The notes under the pieces were generated by a model that ran no database searches, was not told where the DNA came from, and was given only the letters and a program-made list of their open reading frames with translations. From assembly GCA_963746825.1 (NCBI GenBank), contig CAVVCU010000007.1, positions 310,001-374,000 of the forward strand: a DNA stretch of 64,000 nucleotides, given 5' to 3'. Of this stretch, positions 43,006 to 51,915 are shown one piece after another. A program made the translations under genes and the position numbers. This DNA is from JACVRW01 sp963746825. GTDB lineage: Bacteria; Actinomycetota; Thermoleophilia; Solirubrobacterales; Thermoleophilaceae. Each line of letters begins with the position of its first letter. Position 1 is the stretch's first letter.

Positions 43006-44486
43006 TCCTCGACGGCCGCACGCTCACCCCGGCCCAGGTGGCCGCGGTGGCGCGGGAGGGCGAGGAGGTGCGCCTGGGCGACGATGCGCGCGGCCGCAAC
43101 GCGGCTGCGGCGGACGCGCTCGTGGCGCTCCTGGAGGCCGGCGCCCCGGTGTACGGGGTGACCACCGGGGTGGGCGCGCTGAAGTCGCGTGAGCTCGAGC
43201 CCAGCGAGCGCTCGGGCCAGCAGCTGCGGCTGCTCCGCAGCCACTCCTGCGGCGCCGGCCGGCCTCTGCGGCCGGAGCTGGTGCGCGCGGCGATGGTGGT
43301 GCGCGCCAACCAGATCGGGGCGGGCGGGGCCGGGGTGTCGGACGGCCTCCTGCAGGCGACCGTCGACGCGCTCAACGCCGGAGTGGTCCCCTTCACCCGC
43401 GAGCTGAACTCACTTGGCACAGGCGACCTGTCGGTGCTGGCCGACATCGCCCTGGCGTTGCTCGGGGAGGGCCGCGTCTGGCGCGACGGCCGGGCCGGGG
43501 AGGCGGGGAGCGCGCTCGCCGAGGCCGGCCTCGTCGCTCCGGCGCTGGGAGCACGGGACGGGATCGCCTTCATGAGCAGCAACGCCGCCGCGATCGGGCA
43601 CGCCGCCCTCGTGGCGGTGGACGCCGAGCGGCTGTTCGCGGCGTCCCTCGCGGTGGCGGCGCTTTCCTTTGTCGCGGCGGGCGCCGACCCGGCGGTGCTC
43701 GACCCGCGAGTGCACGAGGCCCGGGCCCACCCGGGCCAGGTGGCGGTGGCGGCGCGGCTGCGCGAGCTGCTGGCCCCAGACGCGGCGCCGCCCCGCGCGG
43801 ACGCCCGCGCCGCCATTCACGACCCCTACCCCTTCCGCGCCCTCGCGCAGGTCGAGGGGGCGATCCACGCCGCCTCGGACGAGCTCGACGCCGTGCTCGC
43901 CGTCGAGCTCAACGCGGCGGGGGAGAACGCGCTGATGGCGCTCGACCCTCCCGCCGCCCTGCCCAGCGCCAACTTCCACGCCGGGGCGCTGGCCGGAGCC
44001 CTCGACCGCCTGCGCGGCGCGCTGGCTCAGTCGTCCTCCCTGGTCGCCTCCCGGGTGACCGCGCTGCTGGATCCCGGGCTGATGGGACTTCCCGCCGCCC
44101 TGGCGGTGCGTCCCGGTCAGGACTCCGGGGCCATGATGCTCGAGTACACGGCGCACGCGGCGGCCGCCGACGTGCGGCTGCGGGCCGGGCCGGTGGCGGC
44201 GCAGACCGTGACCGTGGGCGGCGGGATCGAGTCGCACGCCTCGCTGGCGCCGTTCGCCGCTCGAGCGGCTGAGGAGGTGCTCGAGTCGGCGGGCGTGGCC
44301 GTGGCCACCGAGCTCGTGGTGTCGATGCGCGCGCTGCGCATGCGCGGCGCCGCGGCCCCGGGCGGTGAGCTGGGTGAGCTGTACGCGGCCGCGGAGGGAC
44401 AGCTGGACGGAGACCTGAGCGACCGCCGGCTGAGCGGTGACGTGGAGGCCGCCCGGGGGCTGTTGTTCCCGTCGTATGGTGCATAA
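43002..44486 (+). CDS. HAL/PAL-family lyase I with atypical cofactor triad
   Basis: A 494-residue member of the histidine/phenylalanine ammonia-lyase superfamily. VYGVTTGVGALKSREL holds the catalytic Tyr, and SANFHAGALAGALDRL and GGGIESHASLAPFAARAAEE are family motifs. The segment that should read Gly-Ser-Val-Gly-Ala-Ser-Gly-Asp-Leu is NSLGTGDLSVLA, so the MIO-forming Ala-Ser-Gly is replaced by Gly139-Thr140-Gly141 (43416-43424). Ammonia-lyase activity is thus uncertain. HAL-fold enzymes also include ergothionase, which eliminates trimethylamine, a relevant precedent beside betaine genes. GTG start overlaps the P450 stop. Confidence 0.8.
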   Translation: MILDGRTLTPAQVAAVAREGEEVRLGDDARGRNAAAADALVALLEAGAPVYGVTTGVGALKSRELEPSERSGQQLRLLRSHSCGAGRPLRPELVRAAMVVRANQIGAGGAGVSDGLLQATVDALNAGVVPFTRELNSLGTGDLSVLADIALALLGEGRVWRDGRAGEAGSALAEAGLVAPALGARDGIAFMSSNAAAIGHAALVAVDAERLFAASLAVAALSFVAAGADPAVLDPRVHEARAHPGQVAVAARLRELLAPDAAPPRADARAAIHDPYPFRALAQVEGAIHAASDELDAVLAVELNAAGENALMALDPPAALPSANFHAGALAGALDRLRGALAQSSSLVASRVTALLDPGLMGLPAALAVRPGQDSGAMMLEYTAHAAAADVRLRAGPVAAQTVTVGGGIESHASLAPFAARAAEEVLESAGVAVATELVVSMRALRMRGAAAPGGELGELYAAAEGQLDGDLSDRRLSGDVEAARGLLFPSYGA

Positions 44487-44489
44487 TAA

Positions 44490-44503
44490 GCAACCGTGGT
44501 TGC
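44490..44503. promoter_or_regulatory. Inverted repeat GCAACC-GT-GGTTGC over the IclR start
   Basis: Perfect 6-bp inverted repeat with a 2-nt spacer, covering the GTG start of the IclR gene and following the AT-rich CATAATAA at the end of the HAL-family gene. This is well placed for an autoregulatory IclR operator and an internal promoter in the operon. Confidence 0.5.
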
Positions 44504-45182
44504 GAAAAGTGGCAGCGTGGGACGCGCGCTCGAGGTTCTGCGGATCCTGGGCGACGGCGAGGCGGCGGACAACGGCGGCCTCGGAGTGGTGCGCGTGGCC
44601 GAGCTGCTGGGCCGCGACAAGAGCCAGGTCTCGCGGACGCTGAAGACGCTGGCGGAGCACGGCTTCGCCGACCGCGACGCGGACACCCTGGAATACCGCC
44701 TGGGATGGCAGCTGTACACGCTCGCCGCGCGTACGGGGCGCAGCCGGCTGCTCGCGCTCGCGCCGGCCCACCTGCGCGGCTTGGTCGACGGGCTCGGCGA
44801 GACGGCCCACCTGTCCGTCCTCCAGGGCGACGAGGTGCTGACCCTTCTCTCCGAGCGCTCCCCCCGGCTGGTGCAGGCCACCGACTGGAGCGGGCGCCGG
44901 GTCCCGGCACACAGCACCTCCTCGGGCCGCGCCCTGTTGTCCGACGTCGGCGAGCTGGGCTACGCCGCCGTCGACGGCGAGTTCGAGGCCGGCCTGGTCG
45001 GCGCGGCGGCGCCGGTGCGCGACTTCCGCGGAGTGATCGTGGCCGCACTCAACGTCTCGGGGCCGAAGTTTCGCCTCGGCGACCGGCTGGACGAGGCCGG
45101 CGCGGCGGTGAAGCGCGCGGCGGACGAGCTTTCGGCCCAGATGGGAACTACTGATCGATCCGAAGGAGAAACAGATGGCTGA
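44496..45182 (+). CDS. IclR-family transcriptional regulator
   Basis: A 228-residue regulator. The N-terminal winged helix is seen in GSVGRALEVLRILGDG, RVAELLGRDKSQVSRTLKTL and EHGFADRDADTLEYRLGW. The C-terminal GAF-like IclR effector domain covers about 90-225 (HLSVLQGDEVLTLLSERSP, VPAHSTSSGRALLSDV). Slightly shorter than typical (about 250). It lies inside an operon between the HAL-family and BHMT-like genes and overlaps the latter by 8 nt. The GCAACCGTGGTTGC repeat at its start suggests autoregulation. Confidence 0.85.
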   Translation: MVAKSGSVGRALEVLRILGDGEAADNGGLGVVRVAELLGRDKSQVSRTLKTLAEHGFADRDADTLEYRLGWQLYTLAARTGRSRLLALAPAHLRGLVDGLGETAHLSVLQGDEVLTLLSERSPRLVQATDWSGRRVPAHSTSSGRALLSDVGELGYAAVDGEFEAGLVGAAAPVRDFRGVIVAALNVSGPKFRLGDRLDEAGAAVKRAADELSAQMGTTDRSEGETDG

Positions 45183-46203
45183 CCTGATGGAGCGCCTCGA
45201 GCACGGCCCGGTGATCTGTGCCGAGGGGTACCTGTTCGAGCTCGAGCGGCGCGGATACCTGCAGGCCGGGGGCTTCGTGCCCGAGGTCGTGCTGGAGAAC
45301 CCCGACAAGGTCGCCGAGCTTCATCGCGAGTTCGTGCACGCGGGCTCCGATGTGGTCGAGGCGTTCACCTACTACGCCCACCGCGAGAAGCTGCGGCTGA
45401 TCGGCAAGGAGCACCTGCTCGAGGAGATCAACCGGCAGGCGCTCGACATCGCCAAGGAGGTGGCCTCGGACACCGGCGCGCTGCTGGCGGGCAACGTGTG
45501 CAACACCAACGTCTACGGCGGTGAGGACGCGCGCGACACCGTCCGCGGCATGTTCACCGAGCAGGTCGGCTGGGCGGCGGAGGCGGGAGTCGACTTCGTG
45601 ATCGGCGAGACCTTCTCCTGGCTCGGGGAGGCCCTCGTGGCCACCGAGGTGATCAAGGCGGCCGGTCTGCCGGCCGTGGTCACGCTCATCGCGCACAAGG
45701 ATCCGGACATGCGCGACGGGGCGTCGCCCGCGGAGGCGTGCAAGCGGCTCGAGGCGGCCGGCGCTGACGTGGTCGGGCTCAACTGCGGCCGCGGGCCGGC
45801 GACGATGCTGCCGCTGCTCGAGGAGGTATGCCGCGCGGTGTCGGTGCCCGTGGCGGCGCTGCCCGTGCCCTACCGCACCACCACACAGCAGCCGAGCTTC
45901 CAGTCGCTCGAGGATCCTCACGCCGGGACGCTCCCCGAGGGCCGGCCCTTCCCGACCGCGCTCGATCCCTTCACCTGCAACCGCTACGAGATTGCGGAGT
46001 TCACGAGGGCGGCCTACGAGCTGGGCGCCCGCTACCTCGGCGTGTGCTGCGGCGCCGCCCCCCACCACGTCCGCAGCATGGCGGAGGCGCTCGGCCGCAC
46101 CCCGCCCGCGAGCCGCTACACGGCCGACATGTCCAAGCACGCCTACCTGGGCAGCGACCCGAGCCTGAAGGCCGAGTACCGCGAGTATGCCGAGCGCCTC
46201 TAG
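45175..46203 (+). CDS. Betaine-homocysteine S-methyltransferase-like protein
   Basis: A 342-residue zinc methyltransferase of the Pfam S-methyl_trans family. It is close in layout to animal BHMT: ELERRGYLQAGGFVPE, VAELHREFVHAGSDVVEAFT and YYAHREKL parallel the start of that enzyme, and the zinc cysteines are in GLNCGRGP and GVCCGAAPHHVRSMAEAL. BHMT transfers a methyl from glycine betaine to homocysteine, giving dimethylglycine and methionine. Here that would connect betaine to the dimethylglycine-dehydrogenase-like enzyme at 27444. ATG with GAAGGAG upstream, overlapping the IclR stop by 8 nt and the nitrilase start by 17 nt. Other methyl donors are possible. Confidence 0.8.
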   Translation: MADLMERLEHGPVICAEGYLFELERRGYLQAGGFVPEVVLENPDKVAELHREFVHAGSDVVEAFTYYAHREKLRLIGKEHLLEEINRQALDIAKEVASDTGALLAGNVCNTNVYGGEDARDTVRGMFTEQVGWAAEAGVDFVIGETFSWLGEALVATEVIKAAGLPAVVTLIAHKDPDMRDGASPAEACKRLEAAGADVVGLNCGRGPATMLPLLEEVCRAVSVPVAALPVPYRTTTQQPSFQSLEDPHAGTLPEGRPFPTALDPFTCNRYEIAEFTRAAYELGARYLGVCCGAAPHHVRSMAEALGRTPPASRYTADMSKHAYLGSDPSLKAEYREYAERL

Positions 46204-47038
46204 CCAGACCGTCCGGGTCGGCCTGGGGCAAGCCGCGCCCGCGCTCGGGAACATCGCCGAGAACGTGAACCGCAGCCACGAGCTGCTGGAGCGGGCGAAG
46301 TCAGAGGCCGTGGACCTGGTGGTGCTGCCCGAGCTCATGCTCACCGGCTACTCGCTCGGCCAGGTGAGCGAGGACGTGTCCCTCCCGGTGGGCGCCGCGG
46401 AGATCGAGAAGCTCGCCGAAGCGGCCGAAGGGATCGCCTGCGTCGTCGGCTTCGCTGAGGAGGGGCGGGTGCACACCTACAACAGCGCCGCCTACCTGGA
46501 GGGCGGCGAGGTGCGCCACGTGCACCGCAAGCTGTACCTACCCACCTACGGCATCTGGGAGGAGCGCAAGCACTTCACACCGGGGGACGCCATGCGCGCC
46601 TTCGATACCGCCATCGGCCGGGTCGCCATCCTGATCTGCAGCGATGCCTGGCAGCCGGCGCTCGCTGTGCTCGCCGTTCAGGACGGAGCGCGCGTCCTGA
46701 TCGTGCCGGCCAACAGCACCAGCCGCCGCGGTGAGATCGAGGCGGAATGGCGCGACATCAACCGCTTCTACGCCCGCATGCTGGAGACCTACGTCGTCTT
46801 CGTCAACCGCGTGGGCGACGAGGGCGAGCTCTCGTTCTGGGGCGGCTCCCACGTATATGACCCCTGGGGCGAGCTCGTGGCCGAGGCTCCCCTCGATGAG
46901 ACTGCCTTCCTGACGGTCGATCTCGACACCACGGCCGTGCGCCGGCGCCGGCGCGAGATGCCGCTGGTCAAGGAGGCGCGGCTCGCGCTGCTGAGCAGGG
47001 AGCTCGATCGCCTGGCCGCCGAGGGCGGCGACCTGTAG
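46187..47038 (+). CDS. Carbon-nitrogen hydrolase (nitrilase superfamily)
   Basis: A 283-residue enzyme with the complete Glu-Lys-Cys triad of the nitrilase/amidase superfamily: VVLPELMLTGYSLG (Glu), HRKLYLPTYGIWEERKHF (Lys) and VAILICSDAWQPALAVL (Cys). It hydrolyses an amide, N-carbamoyl or nitrile group; the substrate is not predictable. Last gene of the permease-ALDH-P450-HAL-IclR-BHMT operon. It ends 15 nt before the convergent M20 peptidase gene. Confidence 0.9.
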   Translation: MPSASSQTVRVGLGQAAPALGNIAENVNRSHELLERAKSEAVDLVVLPELMLTGYSLGQVSEDVSLPVGAAEIEKLAEAAEGIACVVGFAEEGRVHTYNSAAYLEGGEVRHVHRKLYLPTYGIWEERKHFTPGDAMRAFDTAIGRVAILICSDAWQPALAVLAVQDGARVLIVPANSTSRRGEIEAEWRDINRFYARMLETYVVFVNRVGDEGELSFWGGSHVYDPWGELVAEAPLDETAFLTVDLDTTAVRRRRREMPLVKEARLALLSRELDRLAAEGGDL

Positions 47039-47053
47039 CTCAGGACGGCGCCG

Positions 47054-48381
47054 TCACGCCACCCCCAGGTAGCGCATCGCGGCGACGGCGATACCCTGCG
47101 TGCAGGCCAGGAGATCCTGTACGGGCACGTGTTCGCGCACCCCGTGCGCCAGGTGAACGTCCCCCGGCCCGTAGCAAACCGCGGGAATGCCCGCCTCCAC
47201 CGTGAGCATCGCCCCGTCGTGCCAGTTCTCCATCCCCCCGATGGTCCCCGGCCGGCCCAGATCGCGTTCCGCGCCCACCAGCGCTGGACCACCGGCTCGC
47301 CGGGCGGGACCTCGGCGGGAGGCACCCCGCCCACCCGCCACTCGACCTGAGGCGGATGTGCCGCCAGCCACGGGTCGGCCGCGGCCGCGCGCGCGATGCA
47401 CTCCTCGAGCTCGCGCTCGACGAGCGTGCCCCAGCCCTGCTCGTCGGCCTGTCCCGGCAGGTACTCGATGTGGCAGTCCAGCCGGCAGCGCGCCGGATAG
47501 CTCACGATCCACTCGCCGCCGCTGATCATGGTGGGCACGCATTCGGCCGCGGACAGGTGGGGGTGCCCGGCGCGCAGCGCCCAGTCCTCCCGCAGCCGAC
47601 GCAGCGCCTCCAGCAGGTAGACGGTCTTCTCGATGGCGTTGACCGAGCCACCCTGGTCGGGATGACGCGGAGGGATGCCGGCGTGGCCCGCCCGCCCCTC
47701 AACGGTGATCGTGGCCAGCAGGGAGCCGCGGCAGGCCACCAGCACGGCCAGGTCGCTGGGCTCGGTGACGATGGCCGCGTCCGCCTGGAGGGTGCGCGCG
47801 GAAGCGAGCCCGCCGGCGCCGCTCGATTCCTCGTCGGTCGTGGTGTTCACCATCAGCTCGCCGGCCAGCCGGACGCCGAGCTCGGCCAGCGCCTCGGCCG
47901 CGGAGACCATGCAGGCCACGCCGCCCTTCATGTCACACGCCCCCCGCCCCCACACCGCGCCGTCGCGGACCACGGCGGTGAACGGGTCGCTCGCCCAGAG
48001 GTCGCGCGGCTCGACGTCGACCACGTCCACGTGCCCGTTGAGCAGCAGGGTCGGGCCCTCGCCGGCGGCCGGGAAGCGCGCCACCAGCTGAGGGCGCCCG
48101 GCGAAGGTGAAGCCCTCGGGGACGATGCGGTGCCGGGCCACGAGGGCGGGATCGGGCTCCTCGACCGACACCTCGGCGCCCCGCGCCGCCAGACGCTCGG
48201 CCAGGAACCGCTGAAGCGCCTCCTCCTGGCGCGCCGCGGCGCCGGGGGTGTGGGTGACGGTGTCGAAGCCGATCAGCGTGCTCAGGAGGCTCACGATCTG
48301 CGCCTCCCGCCCGGCGATGTGCTCGCACACACGCCGCTCGAGCGGGGAGAGCCCGCGCGCGACCCCGGCCGTCCCGCTCAT
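47054..48381 (-). CDS. M20-family peptidase/deacylase (ArgE/DapE-like), one frameshift
   Basis: About 442 residues. Metal ligands are visible in LLNGHVDVVDVEP (His), GACDMKGGVACM (bridging Asp) and TTTDEESSGAGGL (Glu pair), with the dimerisation-domain segment EGRAGHAGIPPRHP. One missing base near 47273 (probably a GGGG run read as GGG) shifts the C-terminal 65 residues, where GPGDVHLAHGVREHVPVQDL holds the last zinc His. The family removes acyl groups from amino acids or cleaves dipeptides. Last gene of the long minus-strand operon; its ATG overlaps the amidohydrolase stop. Confidence 0.85.
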
Positions 48382-49673
48382 CGCAGGGGCCGGCCGGCGA
48401 GAGCCGGCACCGGATCGCCCTCCGCGCCCCCCGCACCGGCGCCCAGCCCGTCCGGCTCGGCCTCGAGCGCCGCTCCGGCCGCCGCACGCCCGGACTGGAT
48501 CACCAGCCAGATGCGGCCCTCGTCGAGCAGCAGTTCGGGCTCGTCGAGCGGGTCCCCGTCGACCACCACCAGGTCGGCCGCCCTTCCCGGAGCGATCACG
48601 CCGATGTGGTCGGAGAGGCCGCAGGCCCGCGCGCTGCCGGCGGTGCCGGCGACGATGGCCTCCATGGGCGTGAGCCCGGCCCGGGCGAGGCGAACCAGCT
48701 CGAGCGCGTTGCGGCCGAGAGGCTGGGAGTCGAACCCCATGGCCATCACCACGCCGGCGCGGCGCGCTGCCTCGACCGTGCGGTGGGCCTCCTCGAGCTG
48801 TTCGTGAGCGAGCTCGACCAGGCTGGGCGCCCATCGGGCGTCTTCGTTCTCGGAGATGTGGAAGAAGCACGAGAGGGTGGGGACCAGGACGCGCCCGGAG
48901 CGAGCGAGCTCGTCCAGCAGCTCCGGCGCCCGGTGCAGCTCGAGTCCGTGCTCGATCGTGTCGACCCCCTCCTCGACCGCGAGAAGCGTGCCGTCGAGGC
49001 CCTCGCAGTGGGCCGCCACCCGGTAGCCCATCCGATGCGCCTCCTCCACGATGGTGGCGATCTCGGCCCTCGTGATCTGGGCGGGTGAGCTGTTCTCGAG
49101 CTCGCAGGAGCGCGCGCCCGTGGTCATGATCTTGATGAAGTCCGCCCCGCGCCGGAACTGCTCGCGCGTGGCTTTGCGCATCTCCTCGGGGCCGTCGGCC
49201 TCGCGGTACATCCCGTCGAAATGCCGGCCTCCCGCGGAGGTCGCGGAGACGATCCGTCCACACGCCAGGATCCGCGGCCCGGGTATCACTCCCAGCCGGA
49301 TGGCCTGCCGGGCGTGCAGGAGGCCGTCGCCGAAGCCGCCGACGTCGCGTGCTGTCGTGATCCCCATCCGCAGCATCCGGCGCAGGCCCTGTGCGATCAG
49401 GTGGTGCCCGACCTCCGGCGCGACCGCCTGCTGTCCCTTCCGCACTCCGGGCATGTCGAACGCGTTCACGTGGACGTGCGCGTCGACGAGGCCCGGTATC
49501 AGGGTCCGGCCGCCCAGATCGAGCTCGGCCGCGCCCGGGGGCACGGGGCCGGCGGCCGCGTCGATGCTGCGCACGCGGCCGTCCTCGACGACCACGGTCG
49601 CGCGGTCGAGGACCGGGCCGCCGGTGCCGTCGATCACCCGCGCGGACGTGAGGTGGAGCGCCTCGGCCGTCAC
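48378..49673 (-). CDS. Amidohydrolase (imidazolonepropionase/prolidase-like)
   Basis: A 431-residue metal-dependent TIM-barrel hydrolase. Ligands are in GLVDAHVHVNAFDMPG (His-x-His), FIKIMTTGARS (bridging Lys), RVAAHCEG (His), TIEHGLEL (His) and VVMAMGFDSQPLG (Asp). The C-terminal GRAADLVVVDGDP strand closes the small beta domain. It cleaves a cyclic or linear amide; next to lyases of the HAL family a ring-opening role is tempting, but the architecture is shared with Xaa-Pro dipeptidase-like enzymes. GTG start overlaps the ADH stop by 4 nt (GTGA). Confidence 0.85.
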   Translation of the reverse strand: MTAEALHLTSARVIDGTGGPVLDRATVVVEDGRVRSIDAAAGPVPPGAAELDLGGRTLIPGLVDAHVHVNAFDMPGVRKGQQAVAPEVGHHLIAQGLRRMLRMGITTARDVGGFGDGLLHARQAIRLGVIPGPRILACGRIVSATSAGGRHFDGMYREADGPEEMRKATREQFRRGADFIKIMTTGARSCELENSSPAQITRAEIATIVEEAHRMGYRVAAHCEGLDGTLLAVEEGVDTIEHGLELHRAPELLDELARSGRVLVPTLSCFFHISENEDARWAPSLVELAHEQLEEAHRTVEAARRAGVVMAMGFDSQPLGRNALELVRLARAGLTPMEAIVAGTAGSARACGLSDHIGVIAPGRAADLVVVDGDPLDEPELLLDEGRIWLVIQSGRAAAGAALEAEPDGLGAGAGGAEGDPVPALAGRPLR

Positions 49674-50800
49674 GGCGCGCCCGCCAGCTCGGCGTCGAGC
49701 ACCGCCACGGTGCGGGCGCCCTCGCCGCGGCGCAGCCGCCCGAACGCGGCGTCGATTCCGTCGAGGTCGGTGAAGTCGGTGACCACGTCGGCCACGGGAA
49801 AGCGCCCGTCCTCCACCAGCCGCGCGAGCAGGCCGATCTCCACGGCGGGGTTCGATGAGCCGTAGTAACAGCCCTTGAGGCCCTTCTCCGACAGGAACTC
49901 CAGGGCGGGGAGCGTGACCTCGGCTCCAAGGGGGGCGATGCCTACGACTATGCCCGTCGCGCCCGGTCGCAGAACGTCCCAGGTCAGGCGGATGGTGGCC
50001 GGGGAGCCGACCGCCTCGAACGCGTGGTCCACGCCTCCGGGCACGAGCGCCCGTACCGCGGCGGCCGCGTCGCCGTCGGACGCGTCGACCGTGTGGGTGG
50101 CGCCGCGCGCACGGGCCAGCTCCAGCTTGGCCGCGTCGCGCTCCACGGCGATGATCGTGCCCGCCCCGACCAGCCGAGCCGCGGCCACGATCTGGAGGCC
50201 GATGCCGCCGCAGCCGATCACGCACACGCTCTCCCCCACCGCCACGCGCGCGGCGTTGCGCACCGCGCCCACCCCGGTCACCACACCGCAACCGAGGAGG
50301 GCGGCCTGCCACAGCGGCAGCTCACGCGGGATCGCCACAGTGGCGGCGGCGGGGACCACGCAGTGCTCGGCGAAGCAGGACACGAAGATGAAGTGGCGCA
50401 CCTCTTCGCCCCCCGGGAGGCTCAGCCGCGTGGTGCCGTCGAGCAGGTTGCCGGTCCACGCGTGCGCCGCGGCCGTCTCGCACAGGTTGAATCGCCCGGC
50501 GCGGCAAGCGCGACACGCCAGGCACGAGGGCACGAAGCAGAACGCCACGTGGTCCCCCGGGCCGACGTGGTCGACGCCTGGCCCGACGGCCTCCACCACC
50601 CCCGCCCCCTCATGGCCGAGCACGATCGGGAAGCGCCCGGTGCCCAGGTGGCCGTCGGCCAGGTGAACGTCGGAGTGGCACACGCCCGCCGCCGCCACCC
50701 GAACGAGCAGCTCGCCCGCGCGCGGGGGCTCGAGCGTCACCTCCTCCACGCTCAGGGGCGCGCCCGGCTCGTGCTGCACGGCGGCCGCGACCTGCATCAT
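49670..50800 (-). CDS. Zinc-dependent alcohol dehydrogenase (class III/NDMA-type)
   Basis: A 376-residue MDR-family dehydrogenase. The catalytic zinc site is GVCHSDVHLADGHLGTGRFP followed by VLGHEGAGVVEAVGPG. Structural-zinc cysteines are in FVPSCLACRACRAGRFNLCE. The NAD site is VCVIGCGGIGLQIVAAARL. The layout matches the class III/NDMA-dependent group, which includes mycothiol-dependent formaldehyde dehydrogenase. Its paralogue at 52430 and the Fae gene between them suggest formaldehyde or an N-hydroxymethyl compound as a possible substrate. ATG overlaps the enolase-family stop (ATGA). Confidence 0.85.
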   Translation of the reverse strand: MMQVAAAVQHEPGAPLSVEEVTLEPPRAGELLVRVAAAGVCHSDVHLADGHLGTGRFPIVLGHEGAGVVEAVGPGVDHVGPGDHVAFCFVPSCLACRACRAGRFNLCETAAAHAWTGNLLDGTTRLSLPGGEEVRHFIFVSCFAEHCVVPAAATVAIPRELPLWQAALLGCGVVTGVGAVRNAARVAVGESVCVIGCGGIGLQIVAAARLVGAGTIIAVERDAAKLELARARGATHTVDASDGDAAAAVRALVPGGVDHAFEAVGSPATIRLTWDVLRPGATGIVVGIAPLGAEVTLPALEFLSEKGLKGCYYGSSNPAVEIGLLARLVEDGRFPVADVVTDFTDLDGIDAAFGRLRRGEGARTVAVLDAELAGAP

Positions 50801-51915
50801 CCGACGCGGTAGCGCTCGAGCGCGTCGAGATCGGGCTCGACCCCCAGGCCGGGACCGGGCGGCGGGGCGATCGTGCCGTCGGCGGCGATCTCGAGCGGTG
50901 CGGGCAGCAGCCAGTCCCGCCGTGCTGGGGTCCACGCCGGCGGATCGAGGGGCACCTCGACGTACGGACAGGTGGACACCGCGAGCGCGAGGTGCAGGTT
51001 GACGAGTAGGCCGAGCCCGTTCGACCAGGTGTGCGGCGTGAAGGCGCGCCCGCACAGGTCGGCGAGCGCCGCGATCCGCCGGCAGCCGCCGAGCCCGCCG
51101 GCCAGCACGGCGTCGGGCTGGATCACGTCCACGCCGCCGCGGAGGATCAGGTCACGCGCCTCGAACGCCCCACGCACCATCTCCCCGGCGGCGATCCGCA
51201 GCGAGGTGAGCCGGCGCAGCGTGGCGTAGCCCTCGACGTCGTCGGTGCGCAGCGGCTCCTCGAGCCAGTAGACGCCCAGCGGCTCGAGCGCACGCGCGCA
51301 CTGGCCCGCCGTCGCCGCGTCCCAGCGGGCATCGCGGTCTCCGGCCATCCGCCAGCCCTGGTTGGCGTCGACCATGAGCTCGACGTCGGTGCCGACCGCG
51401 TCGCGCACCTCCTCCACCACCTCCACGTCACGGCGCCAGTCGGCCTGGTGGAAGCGCAGCTTCACGGCCTTCACGCCGGCGTCGCGCAGCGCGATCACCC
51501 GCCGCGCGCGCTCCCCCGCGTCGGCGAGCTCGCCACTCGAGGCGTAGGCGAGCAGGCGCTCCGAGCGGCCCCCGAGCATGCGCCAGAGCGGCACGTCGAG
51601 CGCGCGGGCGGCCAGGTCCCAGACCGCGGCCTCGGCGGTCCAGGGACGGCCGCCGTGGAAGTCGACCGTCTCGCAGAGCTCGCGCACCACCTCGGTGCGC
51701 AGCGGGTCGAGGCCCTTCAGCAGGCGCTCGAGCAGGGCCGCGTCGGGGAGGTGATCGCCGCTCGCGTAGCCGCTCAGGCCGTCATCCGAGCGCACGATCA
51801 CGAGGCTCGCCTCGGCCTCGGTGCGCGGCACCGGGTCCCACGCCGCCCGGAAGGGCGGGTCCAGGGGGAAGGAATACCGGCGCACCTCGACCCGCGCGAT
51901 ACGCAACCCGCTCAC
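50797..51915 (-). CDS. Enolase superfamily (mandelate racemase-like) enzyme
   Basis: A 372-residue enzyme with an N-terminal capping domain and a modified TIM barrel. Metal ligands fall in ELMVDANQGW (Asp), YWLEEPLRTDD (Glu) and IAAGEMVRG (Glu). The general-base His of the mandelate-racemase group is in FTPHTWSNGLGLLVNLHLAL, paired with Asp in VDVIQPDAVLAGG. Family members dehydrate sugar acids or racemise/epimerise; the KxK strand here reads AVKLRFH. A specific substrate cannot be named. GTG start overlaps the Fae stop (GTGA). Confidence 0.85.
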   Translation of the reverse strand: MSGLRIARVEVRRYSFPLDPPFRAAWDPVPRTEAEASLVIVRSDDGLSGYASGDHLPDAALLERLLKGLDPLRTEVVRELCETVDFHGGRPWTAEAAVWDLAARALDVPLWRMLGGRSERLLAYASSGELADAGERARRVIALRDAGVKAVKLRFHQADWRRDVEVVEEVRDAVGTDVELMVDANQGWRMAGDRDARWDAATAGQCARALEPLGVYWLEEPLRTDDVEGYATLRRLTSLRIAAGEMVRGAFEARDLILRGGVDVIQPDAVLAGGLGGCRRIAALADLCGRAFTPHTWSNGLGLLVNLHLALAVSTCPYVEVPLDPPAWTPARRDWLLPAPLEIAADGTIAPPPGPGLGVEPDLDALERYRVG

